From Aequorivita sp. UBA3180 (GTDB taxonomy: Bacteria; Bacteroidota; Bacteroidia; Flavobacteriales; Flavobacteriaceae): a DNA stretch of 64,000 nucleotides. This document shows positions 33,574 through 42,660 of the stretch, piece by piece (the stretch's first letter is position 1; every line of letters starts with the position of its first letter). Below the pieces are notes generated by a model, which searched no databases, was not told where the DNA came from, and worked only from the letters and a program-made list of their open reading frames with translations. The position numbers and the translations under genes are program-made. Location: positions 115,406 to 179,405 of the forward strand of contig DEXQ01000002.1 of the NCBI GenBank assembly GCA_002364215.1, written 5' to 3'.

Positions 33574-34506
33574 CTAAAGCATACTGAACATGTTGAGTTC
33601 CTTTTCGGTAAGGGTTCTCCAGCGGCCGCGCGGCAAATCTTTTTTGGTAAGGGGGCCGAGCGTAACACAATCTACCCGAACCACGTCATACCCCAAATGT
33701 TCAAAAATAGTGCGAATAATGCTGTTTCCGGTATGTTTTATTTTTAAGCCTATTTCACTTTTTGGGGAATTATCTACGTAGCTTATTTCCTCCACGGAAA
33801 TTTCTCTTCCTTCAATACTGAAGCCTTCCTTTATTTTTTTTAGATGCTCAGCTTTTAGGTTTTTGTCCAGCTCTATATGGAATAAACGTGGAATCCCTTT
33901 TTTGGTAAATTTTTGCACAAATTCATCATCGTTTGTAAAAAGCAGCAGTCCAGTAGCATTTCTGCCCAAGCGCCCGAATGGTTTAATTTTGGCTGAAGTA
34001 GCGTTTGCAACCAAGTCCATTACCGTCATTCCTTTAGCATTACTATCGGTTGTGGCAAAACCCTTTGGTTTGTTCAGCAGGACGTAGGTATTTGGCTCAG
34101 GGTTTAAACGGCGGCCGTCAAAACGTACGTCATCACTTAATTGCACCTTGTAGCCCATTTCATTTACAATTTTTCCGTTTACGGAAACCAGACCTGTTGC
34201 AATATAGGTGTCTGCCTCGCGGCGTGAGCATACACCACTGTTTGCAATGTATTTATTAAGGCGTATTCCGTCACCTGGATTGCTCTTTTTTACTTCTTTT
34301 ACGGGTTTTTCCCTGCGGCCTATTTCCTTGCCCGTTTTATCAAATCGTAATTTCGGCTTGGCTGTAGGGTCTTGTTGACGCCCGGTTTTTTTGGGTAAAG
34401 ATTCTGAATTTAAAGGAGCATTTCCTCTTGCATTGCTTCGGTTGCGCTGGTTATTACTACCACGCCCCGAAGCTTTTCCTCTGTTTTGATTGTCTTGTCT
34501 GCTCAT
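33574..34506 (-). CDS. RsuA/RluB-family pseudouridine synthase with altered active site
   Basis: A 310-residue protein. Residues 1-78 are a basic, disordered N-terminal extension (many Arg/Asn/Gly/Lys). An S4 RNA-binding domain follows (RLNKYIANSGVCSRREADTY, about 81-128), then the RsuA/RluB catalytic domain (VLLNKPKGFATT, KPFGRLGRNATGLLLFTND, ending GPLTKKDLPRGRWRTLT). In active family members the motif reads GRLD; here position 181 is Gly (codon GGC where Asp would be GAC), so the catalytic aspartate is missing. It may still bind rRNA. A TACCTTTG -7 element (34520-34527, minus strand) precedes the start. Confidence 0.88.
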   Translation of the reverse strand: MSRQDNQNRGKASGRGSNNQRNRSNARGNAPLNSESLPKKTGRQQDPTAKPKLRFDKTGKEIGRREKPVKEVKKSNPGDGIRLNKYIANSGVCSRREADTYIATGLVSVNGKIVNEMGYKVQLSDDVRFDGRRLNPEPNTYVLLNKPKGFATTDSNAKGMTVMDLVANATSAKIKPFGRLGRNATGLLLFTNDDEFVQKFTKKGIPRLFHIELDKNLKAEHLKKIKEGFSIEGREISVEEISYVDNSPKSEIGLKIKHTGNSIIRTIFEHLGYDVVRVDCVTLGPLTKKDLPRGRWRTLTEKELNMFSML

Positions 34507-34603
34507 AGTTACTTTTTTGCAAAGGTAAGCAAATTAAGTAGGCACTCGCAGTTTTCAGTTTACAGTAAAAAGACTGCTAATTGTGACTTGTGACTGAGGC
34601 TTT

Positions 34604-35740
34604 TTAGGAAATTATTTCCTTTAATATATAAAGGTAATCTGCTCTGTTTTTCAGAAAATCCAATTTAGAAATATCAATAATTTTTATGTTTTCAGCATGT
34701 TGGTTTTTAATGAATTCCAGATAACCTGCATTCAACTTTTGTAGATACGATGCTTGTATGCTCTGCTCGTACTTACGGCCTCGTTTTTTTATATTTTCCA
34801 ACAAGCGGTCGGTGTTTTGGTATAGGTAAATATATTTATCTGGCTTGGGCACATCTTTGTGCATTACATGGAAGAGTTTTTTATACAGTGCGTATTCTTC
34901 CTCGGGCAATGTGATGTCTGCAAAAATAAGGGATTTATTTACATCGTAATCTGCAATGACAGACTCCTTAAAAAGATCGAACTGGGTAATATCGTCTACC
35001 AATTGTTGGTAGCGGTCTGCCAAAAAAGACATTTCCAGTGGAAAGGCGTAACGTGAAGCGTCTTCGTAAAACTTTGGAAGGAAAGGGTTGTCCTTAAAAC
35101 GTTCCAAAATTAGTTTTGCATTAAAATCATTTGCAATCTTGGTGGCCAAACTTGTTTTTCCGGCCCCGATGTTTCCTTCAATCGCTATATAATTGTATTG
35201 TGAAATATTATAATCCTTCATCGGGTTGCTAAGCCATTTGGACTGCTTTTGAAGCATACTTGAGTCTTCACTAGCCGCTAAAATTTTTATAATATTTTTT
35301 TGGGAAACCGGATGCACTAAGTGCGAATTGAGTTCGGCCAAAGGTTGCAAAACAAACTTTCGCTTTTGCATTTCGGGATGTGGAACGATTAGCTTTTCAG
35401 TCTCAATAATTAAATCGTCAATAAATATGATGTCAATATCTATAGGCCGCGAAGTATATGTTTTGGAAGCATTGCGCTTGCGCCCCATAGTTTTTTCAAT
35501 TCTTAAAATTTGTTTTAGAACTGCGGCAGGTTTCAAATCGGTTTGTAGCCACACGGCACAATTCAAAAAAGAATCTCCATCAAAACCCATTGCCGGGGTT
35601 TCGTATACCGAAGAGATTTTCATGATGCTTCCCACCTCGTCAAAAAGCGCATTCACCGCACTCTGAAGATACTCAAAACGGTTGCCCATATTGCTGCCAA
35701 GCGAGAGATAAACGTTATGCAGAGGTTGCAATGGATTCAA
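34604..35740 (-). CDS. folK: HPPK (FolK) - deoxynucleoside kinase fusion
   Basis: A 378-residue bifunctional protein. Residues about 8-150 are 6-hydroxymethyl-7,8-dihydropterin pyrophosphokinase (VYLSLGSNMGNR, FLNCAVWLQT, RPIDIDIIFIDD at 99-109), a folate-synthesis step. Residues about 181-378 are a deoxynucleoside kinase of the dCK/dGK type, with P-loop EGNIGAGKTS at 188-197, the ERF motif (LILERFKDNPFLPKFYED) and the LID-like KKRGRKYEQSI. The fusion is regular in Flavobacteriia. Both active sites look complete. It stands alone on the minus strand, 97 nt upstream of the pseudouridine synthase gene. Confidence 0.93.
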   Translation of the reverse strand: MNPLQPLHNVYLSLGSNMGNRFEYLQSAVNALFDEVGSIMKISSVYETPAMGFDGDSFLNCAVWLQTDLKPAAVLKQILRIEKTMGRKRNASKTYTSRPIDIDIIFIDDLIIETEKLIVPHPEMQKRKFVLQPLAELNSHLVHPVSQKNIIKILAASEDSSMLQKQSKWLSNPMKDYNISQYNYIAIEGNIGAGKTSLATKIANDFNAKLILERFKDNPFLPKFYEDASRYAFPLEMSFLADRYQQLVDDITQFDLFKESVIADYDVNKSLIFADITLPEEEYALYKKLFHVMHKDVPKPDKYIYLYQNTDRLLENIKKRGRKYEQSIQASYLQKLNAGYLEFIKNQHAENIKIIDISKLDFLKNRADYLYILKEIIS

Positions 35741-35881
35741 ATTTTAACATTTAAGACGAAATTAAGGAAAAGAAAAAGACTACCAAGTAAATTTGTGCGT
35801 AGATATAAATTTTACGGAAAGGCCGCTTTTTAACAGGTTGTTTCCAAAGGGATTATCACAAAATAAATTTTTAAATTTTTT

Positions 35882-38530
35882 ATGAATAAAGCACTAAAAA
35901 TAATAGGAATAATTATTGGAATTTTGGTTTTATTGCTGATTGCGGCACCATTCATTTTTAAAGGAAGTCTTGAAAAAATGCTGAAACGCACCATCAATGA
36001 AAATCTCAACGCCACAGTAACCTGGGAAGATCTCGACTTGAGTCTTTTCAGTAGTTTTCCTGATGCTTCACTTCAGTTGAATAATTTTAGTGTAATTAAC
36101 AAAGCCCCATTTGAGGGCGATACTTTAGCAAGCGGCAAGACGCTTTCACTAGATATGGGCATTATGCAGCTTTTCAAAAAAAGCAATGATGCTATAAAGG
36201 TAGATGAAGTAAAACTTGACGAAGCTTTTGTAAATATAAAAATTGATTCTCTTGGGAATGCAAATTATGACATTGCCATAAAAAACGATGCCCCCGCCAC
36301 AACTGATGCGGAATCTAGTGGCGGATTTACTTTCGATCTGAAAAATTATGAAATAAAAGATTCACGCATCAATTACTTGGACGAGGCTACAAAAACCTAC
36401 ATCCTACTTACGGAAGTACAGCATAAAGGAAGTGGTGATCTTTCACAGGAAATAAGCAATCTGGATACTGAAACCGAAGCACTTGCTTCATTTCGCCTTG
36501 ACAGTACAGAATACCTAACCAGAAACAGGGTTTCGCTAAATGCAGTTTTTAAACTCGATCTCAAAAACCAAAAATATACTTTTTTAGAAAACGAGGCCAA
36601 CATCAACGAGCTTCCACTTACGTTTGATGGCTATGTGAAAGTGAACGAAACAAATAACGAAGTCGATATCACCTTCAAAACACCTTCTTCAGATTTTAAA
36701 AACTTTCTGGCAGTTATCCCAGAAACATATGTGAAGCAAATAAATGATGTGAAGACCACTGGAAATTTCACCGTAAATGGTATGCTAAAAGGTATCGTTG
36801 ACAGTACGCACATCCCGATGATGGACATAAAAATAGCGAGTGAAAATGCTTCCTTTAAATATCCCGATCTTCCCAAAACGGTTGACAATATCACGATTGA
36901 CGCGCAGTTGGTGAACGAAACTGGGTTATTAAAAGATACCTTCCTAAATATTCCAAAGTTGACATTTAGGATTGATAACGAACCCTTCCGCATTAGTGGA
37001 AGCATCAAGCAAATAACCGAAAATCCATTGGTGAACTTGGAAATGCAGGGCACACTCAATCTGGCAAATATTGAAAAAGTACTGCCTGTAGAAATGGAAC
37101 AAAAACTCAGCGGTATTTTTAAGGCAGATGTTATCGCTAATTTTGATATGGAATCGGTTGAAAAAGAACGTTATGATAGGATTGACGCCCGCGGAACTGC
37201 CAGTCTTATCAATTTTAATTACGATGCAGGTTTTAAGAGCGAATTGAAAGTTGCCAATGCCAATCTCGCAATGCAGCCGGGCACTATCACACTAAAAGAA
37301 CTGAATGCCAATACGGGGCAAACCGATATTCGGGCCTCGGGAAACATTCAAAATCTTATTCCATTTTTGATGAGCAAACAGGATTTGAAAGGTAGGTTTG
37401 CTGTGCAGTCAAATACCTTTAATGTAAACGATTTTATGGCTGTGGAAAATACTTCTTCTGAAAATAATTCCGAAGAAAAAAGGAGTAATTCCCAAAACAC
37501 ATCTTCTTCCGAAGGGGTCAAAATTCCAGATTTTTTGAATGCTACGTTAGACTTTAACGCAAGTATAGTAATATATGACAATTTAGAACTGAAAAATGCA
37601 AAGGGAACCGCCGCTATTGCGAATGAAATAATTACCATCAGCAATTTCACCTCTGATATTTTTGGCGGAAATATTGCGCTATCCGGAAACGTTTCAACCA
37701 AGAATGAAACTCCCACTTTTGCAATGAACCTGGATTTAAGTAAAATCGATATTGATCAATCATTCAAGCAATTGGAAATGTTTCAGTTTTTGGTACCGAT
37801 TGCAAAGGCGCTGCAGGGAAATTTAAACACTAAATTTGAATTTACCGGCCAGCTCACAAGTGATCTTTCGCCAAAACTTTCCACGCTTGCCGGAACTGCT
37901 TTGGCACAAATTATTACTGCCGAAGTGGATCCGCAACAAGCTCCTCTGTTGGCCGCCTTGGGCAACAAAGTTTCATTTTTGAATCTGGATAGGTTGAGTT
38001 TAAGGGACGTGAGCACCAACTTTTCTTTTAACAACGGTAAAATTGAGGTAAAACCTTTTGATTTTGATATAAAAGGAATCAATGTTGCCGTTGCCGGAAC
38101 ACACGGCTTGGACAAAACTATTGATTACAATGTAACTATGGATGTACCTGCGAAATATTTGGGGAGTGAGGTTACAAAATTGCTTCAAAATTTAAATGAG
38201 CAGGAAGCTGACGCAATGAGCGTGGCACTACCAATTGGTTTGAAAGGAACTTTTACCAATCCACAAGTTTCCTTAAATGCAGAAACGGCAATTAACACGT
38301 TGACCAAACAAATTTTAGCGAAGCAAAAAGACAAATTGATAAAGCAAGGAACTGGGATTCTGGAAGATATTTTGGTGGGCGGAACCAAGCAGGACTCCAC
38401 TAAAACGAATACCAATAATAATCAACAACAAACTACGCAACAACAAAATACAAAAATCATAAGGGATGTGTTAGGTGGAATTTTGGGTGGAAAGAAAAAG
38501 AAAACCGATACTACACAAACAGGAAGTTAA
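35882..38530 (+). CDS. AsmA-like envelope protein
   Basis: An 882-residue protein with one N-terminal membrane helix (IIGIIIGILVLLLIAAPFIF) followed by a large periplasmic part. It has the AsmA N-terminal pattern (LNATVTWEDLDLSLFSSFPD, LQLNNFSVINK) and the AsmA-2 type C-terminal domain (LSKIDIDQSFKQLEMFQFLV onward). AsmA-like proteins form long hydrophobic grooves thought to carry phospholipids to the outer membrane. The last 60 residues are low-complexity (Gln/Asn/Thr-rich, then GGILGGKKKK). TAAATTTG at 35788-35795 could be its -7 element, giving an 80-nt leader. Its stop overlaps the convergent DUF2797 gene by 4 nt. Confidence 0.9.
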   Translation: MNKALKIIGIIIGILVLLLIAAPFIFKGSLEKMLKRTINENLNATVTWEDLDLSLFSSFPDASLQLNNFSVINKAPFEGDTLASGKTLSLDMGIMQLFKKSNDAIKVDEVKLDEAFVNIKIDSLGNANYDIAIKNDAPATTDAESSGGFTFDLKNYEIKDSRINYLDEATKTYILLTEVQHKGSGDLSQEISNLDTETEALASFRLDSTEYLTRNRVSLNAVFKLDLKNQKYTFLENEANINELPLTFDGYVKVNETNNEVDITFKTPSSDFKNFLAVIPETYVKQINDVKTTGNFTVNGMLKGIVDSTHIPMMDIKIASENASFKYPDLPKTVDNITIDAQLVNETGLLKDTFLNIPKLTFRIDNEPFRISGSIKQITENPLVNLEMQGTLNLANIEKVLPVEMEQKLSGIFKADVIANFDMESVEKERYDRIDARGTASLINFNYDAGFKSELKVANANLAMQPGTITLKELNANTGQTDIRASGNIQNLIPFLMSKQDLKGRFAVQSNTFNVNDFMAVENTSSENNSEEKRSNSQNTSSSEGVKIPDFLNATLDFNASIVIYDNLELKNAKGTAAIANEIITISNFTSDIFGGNIALSGNVSTKNETPTFAMNLDLSKIDIDQSFKQLEMFQFLVPIAKALQGNLNTKFEFTGQLTSDLSPKLSTLAGTALAQIITAEVDPQQAPLLAALGNKVSFLNLDRLSLRDVSTNFSFNNGKIEVKPFDFDIKGINVAVAGTHGLDKTIDYNVTMDVPAKYLGSEVTKLLQNLNEQEADAMSVALPIGLKGTFTNPQVSLNAETAINTLTKQILAKQKDKLIKQGTGILEDILVGGTKQDSTKTNTNNNQQQTTQQQNTKIIRDVLGGILGGKKKKTDTTQTGS

Positions 38531-39321
38531 TTTACCGTTATGGACACTACATATCCTTCGTTTCCCCGAATATTGAAAACGGTTTGATCTTCAAACAGTA
38601 GGTATTGGCCTTTTATACCTTTCAGAACCCCTTCAAAGAAAGGATTCTTTTCGAGGTTAAGTGATTTTGGTTTTTCGGGATATTTCAATACCGGGAACTG
38701 CAGATTTGTTTCGGCATTGTTTTCCAAATAATATTCGGCAGCTTCGGCAGGAATAAATTGTTTCAGTCTGTTTCGCCATTCCACTAAATTTTCATCGGTC
38801 ACATCATTTTTCAACATGCTTCTCCAGTTTGTCTTATCGCTCACGTGGTCTTTCAAAGCTACTTCGGTAATTCCCGCCAAATAACGATTGGGAACCTCAA
38901 CAATTTCAATAGCCTCATGTGCGCCTTGGTCTATCCAACGGGTAGGAATCTGGCTTTTGCGCGTTACTCCTACTTTTACGCTACTGCTATTGGCAAGGTA
39001 CACTACGTGGGGCTGCAGTTGCACTCGCTTTTCAAATTCTAAGTCACGATCTTCAATATTAAGATGTGCCTTACTTTTTTCGGGACTAATTACCCAATCT
39101 GCTGCTTGTGGAATTTCATAAAAACAGTCATAACAATAACCCTGACGATAAATTTTCTTTTGAAGGCCACAATTTAGGCATTGATAGCGGAGAAAATTGA
39201 TAGAAACTTTTTTATCCAGCAATTGGTTCATGTGCAAAAAATCGTTTGCAAAAACAAGATAGTATTGAATGGGCGAACCGTTTTCAGTCTGCATTTTGGT
39301 AAGTACTCCTTCGTAATTCAT
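38527..39321 (-). CDS. DUF2797 family protein
   Basis: A 264-residue cytoplasmic protein. The N-terminal region has a Cys4 zinc-ribbon pattern, CLNC at about 54-57 and CYDC at about 68-71 (YRQGYCYDCFYEIPQA). The central part contains VVYLANSSSVKVGVTRKSQI and PTRWIDQGA, which resembles the GIY-YIG-like core noted for this family. No function is established. It converges on the AsmA-like gene, and the two stop codons interlock in TTAA with no room for a terminator. Confidence 0.82.
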   Translation of the reverse strand: MNYEGVLTKMQTENGSPIQYYLVFANDFLHMNQLLDKKVSINFLRYQCLNCGLQKKIYRQGYCYDCFYEIPQAADWVISPEKSKAHLNIEDRDLEFEKRVQLQPHVVYLANSSSVKVGVTRKSQIPTRWIDQGAHEAIEIVEVPNRYLAGITEVALKDHVSDKTNWRSMLKNDVTDENLVEWRNRLKQFIPAEAAEYYLENNAETNLQFPVLKYPEKPKSLNLEKNPFFEGVLKGIKGQYLLFEDQTVFNIRGNEGYVVSITVN

Positions 39322-39442
39322 TTATTCAAAAATATTTAGGCGATAATTTTTCTGAAGAAACACTGTGGAAACATCACTTCAAAAAAGCGGAAATCGTAAT
39401 TATAAAATCGTTATTTTTATAGCATAAAGATAGCAGAAAAAC

Positions 39443-40963
39443 ATGCCAATCCCCATTGTAAATTCCATTGCTTCTTGGTTCCTAAAAAAAAGATTTCATC
39501 AAATAGACCTTTTTTTAAAGTATCCTATTGAAGTCCAGGAAGAATTACTTTTCAATTTACTTCAGAAAGCAAAGCATACAGAAATTGGCCGGGAGTATGA
39601 TTTTTCATCAATAAAAACTTATCGCGAATTTTCTGAAAGAGTACCCGTTACCACATATGAAGAAAACGAAGCCAGAATTGAACGCGCCAGATGCGGTGAA
39701 AGCAATATTTTCTGGCCCACGCCCATAAAATGGTTCGCAAAATCCAGTGGCACAACCAACGCCAAGAGTAAGTTTATACCGGTAACCAGCGATTCGTTGG
39801 AAAATTGCCACTACGCAGCAAGTAAGGATTTGCTATGTATGTACCTCAACAACAACCCAAATGCGCAATTATTTTTGGGAAAAAGCCTTCGCCTGGGGGG
39901 CAGCAAGCAGTTGTATCAAGAAAACGGAACCGTATTCGGAGATCTTTCCGCAATTTTGATTGACAACATGCCTTTTTGGGCAGAGTTCAGCAGTACACCC
40001 AGCAACGAAGTTTCATTAATGGGCGATTGGGAAACTAAGATGCAGGCAATTGTAAATGAAACCATTAAAGAAAATGTAACCAGTTTAGCGGGAGTGCCTT
40101 CATGGATGCTGGTTTTGCTGAATCAAGTGATGGAGACCACGGGAAGAAATAATCTTTTTGAAGTTTGGCCAAACTTGGAAGTTTATTTTCACGGAGGTGT
40201 AAATTTTGATCCTTACATAGACCAATACAACAAGTTATTACCAAAAAATGATTTTAGATATTACGAAATTTACAATGCTTCCGAAGGTTTCTTTGCAATC
40301 CAAGATAGAAACGAAAACAAGGAATTGCTATTGATGCTTGACTACGGAATATTTTATGAATTTATTCCGATGGATAATTACGGCACCTCTGAAGAAAGGG
40401 TGATTCCTTTGAGCGAAGTGGAGGAAGGTAAAAATTACGCCATTGTAATCACTACAAATGCTGGGCTTTGGCGATACAAAATTGGTGATACTGTACGCTT
40501 TACCTCGACAGATCCGTACCGCATAAAGGTTACTGGCCGAACAAAACACCATATAAATGTTTTTGGTGAAGAGTTAATTATTGAAAACGCCGAAACAGCA
40601 TTGCGAAAGGTTTCACAACTCACAAATGCTGAAATTGTGGATTATACAGCCGCACCAATTTTTATGAATGGAAAAGAAAAAGGGGCGCACGAGTGGATAA
40701 TCGAATTTAAATCACCGCCCGACGACCTTAATTCATTTACCAAACTTTTGGACACTGCTTTACAGGAAGTAAATAGCGACTATGAAGCCAAACGCTTCAA
40801 TAACACTACGCTTAACGCCCCGACAATCCATCACGCTCGCGAACGTCTTTTTTATGATTGGTTAAAAGAAAAAAACAAACTCGGCGGACAGCACAAAGTG
40901 CCACGGCTTTCAAATACACGCGATTATTTGGAGGAACTTTTACGTTTAAACAATACTTTTTAG
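39443..40963 (+). CDS. GH3 family adenylating enzyme
   Basis: A 506-residue protein of the GH3 (auxin-responsive promoter) family, part of the acyl-adenylate-forming superfamily. Visible motifs are the ATP loop KSSGTTNAKSKFIPVT, the adenine-binding YEIYNASEGFFAIQ and LWRYKIGDTVRF with the conserved TGRTKHHINVFGEEL. Plant members conjugate amino acids to acyl acids; bacterial substrates are not known. There is no signal peptide. It has its own short upstream region with an imperfect -7 element (TATTTTTA near 39413). Confidence 0.9.
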   Translation: MPIPIVNSIASWFLKKRFHQIDLFLKYPIEVQEELLFNLLQKAKHTEIGREYDFSSIKTYREFSERVPVTTYEENEARIERARCGESNIFWPTPIKWFAKSSGTTNAKSKFIPVTSDSLENCHYAASKDLLCMYLNNNPNAQLFLGKSLRLGGSKQLYQENGTVFGDLSAILIDNMPFWAEFSSTPSNEVSLMGDWETKMQAIVNETIKENVTSLAGVPSWMLVLLNQVMETTGRNNLFEVWPNLEVYFHGGVNFDPYIDQYNKLLPKNDFRYYEIYNASEGFFAIQDRNENKELLLMLDYGIFYEFIPMDNYGTSEERVIPLSEVEEGKNYAIVITTNAGLWRYKIGDTVRFTSTDPYRIKVTGRTKHHINVFGEELIIENAETALRKVSQLTNAEIVDYTAAPIFMNGKEKGAHEWIIEFKSPPDDLNSFTKLLDTALQEVNSDYEAKRFNNTTLNAPTIHHARERLFYDWLKEKNKLGGQHKVPRLSNTRDYLEELLRLNNTF

Positions 40964-41085
40964 CTTCCTTTTTAAAAATACCAACACTTGTAAAATGTTG
41001 TAAATCGGGCATTTTAAACACTTTATCGACTGCTTTTTTCAAAAGTTGTATTTCAACGAGTTTACAAGTAAGTTCAACTAAAACT

Positions 41086-41117
41086 TTTGTGTGCGCTTTA
41101 CTTCCAATGTACTTTTG
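41086..41117 (+). promoter_or_regulatory. Promoter for the 60-residue lipoprotein gene
   Basis: TTTG at 41086-41089 and TACTTTTG at 41110-41117 are separated by 20 nt, a perfect Bacteroidota promoter. The ATG lies 27 nt downstream. Confidence 0.8.
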
Positions 41118-41144
41118 ACATATCAAAATCATTGATATTTCAAA

Positions 41145-41327
41145 ATGAAACAAGTTTTATACATAGTTTGCTTTTTGGTTTTTACCGTTTTGTTTTCATC
41201 TTGCGCGTCTACAAACGCAGCAAAAAATGATGGAGAAGTAGCCGGTTATAATTTAAGAAGCAAAAAAGAGCAGATGCACAATAAAATTCTTCACACTAAG
41301 AATAAGTCTTTGCTTGCCACTCCCTAA
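41145..41327 (+). CDS. Small lipoprotein (60 residues)
   Basis: A short but well-supported gene: a complete lipoprotein signal (MKQVLYIVCFLVFTVLFSSC, Cys20), a perfect TTTG-N20-TACTTTTG promoter and a terminator 17 nt past its stop. The 40-residue mature peptide is polar and basic (EVAGYNLRSKKEQMHNKILH) with no recognised domain. It would be anchored in the inner or outer membrane on the periplasmic side. Function unknown. Confidence 0.8.
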   Translation: MKQVLYIVCFLVFTVLFSSCASTNAAKNDGEVAGYNLRSKKEQMHNKILHTKNKSLLATP

Positions 41328-41349
41328 GAATCGTCTTAGTACAACATAC

Positions 41350-41378
41350 AAAAACCTCGGAACTTTCCGAGGTTTTTC
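41350..41378. terminator. Bidirectional terminator between the small lipoprotein and clpX
   Basis: AAAACCTCGG (41351-41360) pairs with CCGAGGTTTT (41367-41376). T-runs follow on both strands, serving the rightward lipoprotein gene and the leftward clpX. Confidence 0.85.
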
Positions 41379-41400
41379 TTTTATAAAACTGTATGATATT

Positions 41401-42648
41401 TTAAGAAACAGCCTTCAGTTTTTTGATAGTTGATTTACTGAGCTTTTCTTCAGCATATTCTTTTGTCACGTGAAGTTTTGTTTCGTCAGTTCCGGGCAGA
41501 TCGTACATTGCATCTGTTAAAACAGCCTCGCAAAGCGAGCGGAGGCCACGTGCGCCAAGTTTGTATTCAATTGCTTGCTCGACAATAAAGTCTAAAGCTT
41601 CTTCCGTAATTACAAAATCAATTCCGTCCATTTCAAACAGTTTTTTGTACTGTTTTATAATGGCGTTTTTGGGTTCGGTAAGAATTGCTCGCAACGTTTC
41701 CTTATCCAATGGGTTCATATAAGTCAAGACTGGAAGACGACCGATTATTTCGGGAATCAGTCCGAAATCCTTTAGATCCTTCGGAATAATATAGCGAAGC
41801 ATATTATCTTTTTCCATCTGATTTTCCTTTACCGAAGCTGAAAAACCAACTGCCTGCATATTCAATCTTTTTGAAATATGACGCTCAATACCATCAAAGG
41901 CACCACCAGCGATAAAAAGAATATTCTCCGTATTTACTTCAATGAATTTTTGGTCGGGATGTTTTCTTCCTCCTTTCGGTGGAACGTTAACTGTGGTTCC
42001 TTCCAAAAGTTTCAACAAGGCTTGCTGCACCCCTTCGCCACTCACATCGCGTGTTATGGATGGATTGTCACTCTTGCGAGCTATTTTATCTATTTCGTCA
42101 ATAAATACAATTCCGTTTTCGGCTTTTTCGAGGTTGTAATCTGCAGCTTGAAGTAAACGCGTCAAAATACTTTCCACGTCCTCGCCCACGTAACCAGCTT
42201 CAGTTAAAACCGTAGCGTCAACAATGGCCAAGGGAACGTTCAACATTCGGGCAATGGTTTTTGCGATCAAGGTTTTCCCGGTTCCGGTTTGCCCGACAAT
42301 GATGATATTACTTTTCTGTATTTCAATATCGTCATCGCTCTTTGGCTGTAGCAATCGTTTGTAGTGATTGTAAACAGCAACCGACATCACTTTTTTAGTA
42401 TGCTCCTGCCCTATTACGTATTCATCCAAAAAGGCATTGATAAGCTTTGGTTTTTTCAGCATTAAATCCTTGGAAATATCTGTATTTCCAGAATGCAAAG
42501 CCTCTTCAACCACAATTCCGTGAGCCTGTTCAATACAACGGTCGCAAATGTGTGCATCCAAACCTGCAATGAGCAAATTGGTTTCCGACTTTTTACGGCC
42601 ACAAAAGGAACATTCCAAATCTTCTTTCGACATATTATCTTTTTTCAA
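41401..42648 (-). CDS. clpX: ClpX, ATPase subunit of ClpXP protease
   Basis: A 415-residue AAA+ unfoldase. The N-terminal zinc-binding domain has CSFCGRKK and HICDRC. The AAA+ module has Walker A GQTGTGKT and Walker B IVFIDEIDKIA, with GYVGEDVE and the RKSDNPSITRDVSGEGVQQ stretch. It recognises tagged substrates and feeds them into ClpP. It starts 12 nt after the clpP stop. Confidence 0.97.
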   Translation of the reverse strand: MKKDNMSKEDLECSFCGRKKSETNLLIAGLDAHICDRCIEQAHGIVVEEALHSGNTDISKDLMLKKPKLINAFLDEYVIGQEHTKKVMSVAVYNHYKRLLQPKSDDDIEIQKSNIIIVGQTGTGKTLIAKTIARMLNVPLAIVDATVLTEAGYVGEDVESILTRLLQAADYNLEKAENGIVFIDEIDKIARKSDNPSITRDVSGEGVQQALLKLLEGTTVNVPPKGGRKHPDQKFIEVNTENILFIAGGAFDGIERHISKRLNMQAVGFSASVKENQMEKDNMLRYIIPKDLKDFGLIPEIIGRLPVLTYMNPLDKETLRAILTEPKNAIIKQYKKLFEMDGIDFVITEEALDFIVEQAIEYKLGARGLRSLCEAVLTDAMYDLPGTDETKLHVTKEYAEEKLSKSTIKKLKAVS

Positions 42649-42660
42649 AAAATCTATTTT

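Noticed and set aside
40408..40426. Possible extra copy of the dispersed repeat in the GH3 gene (TTGAGCGAAGTGGAGG).
   Set aside because: Only the TTGAGCGAAG part matches; it encodes residues in a normal position of the family and lacks the CGAAAG and TGACAT parts.
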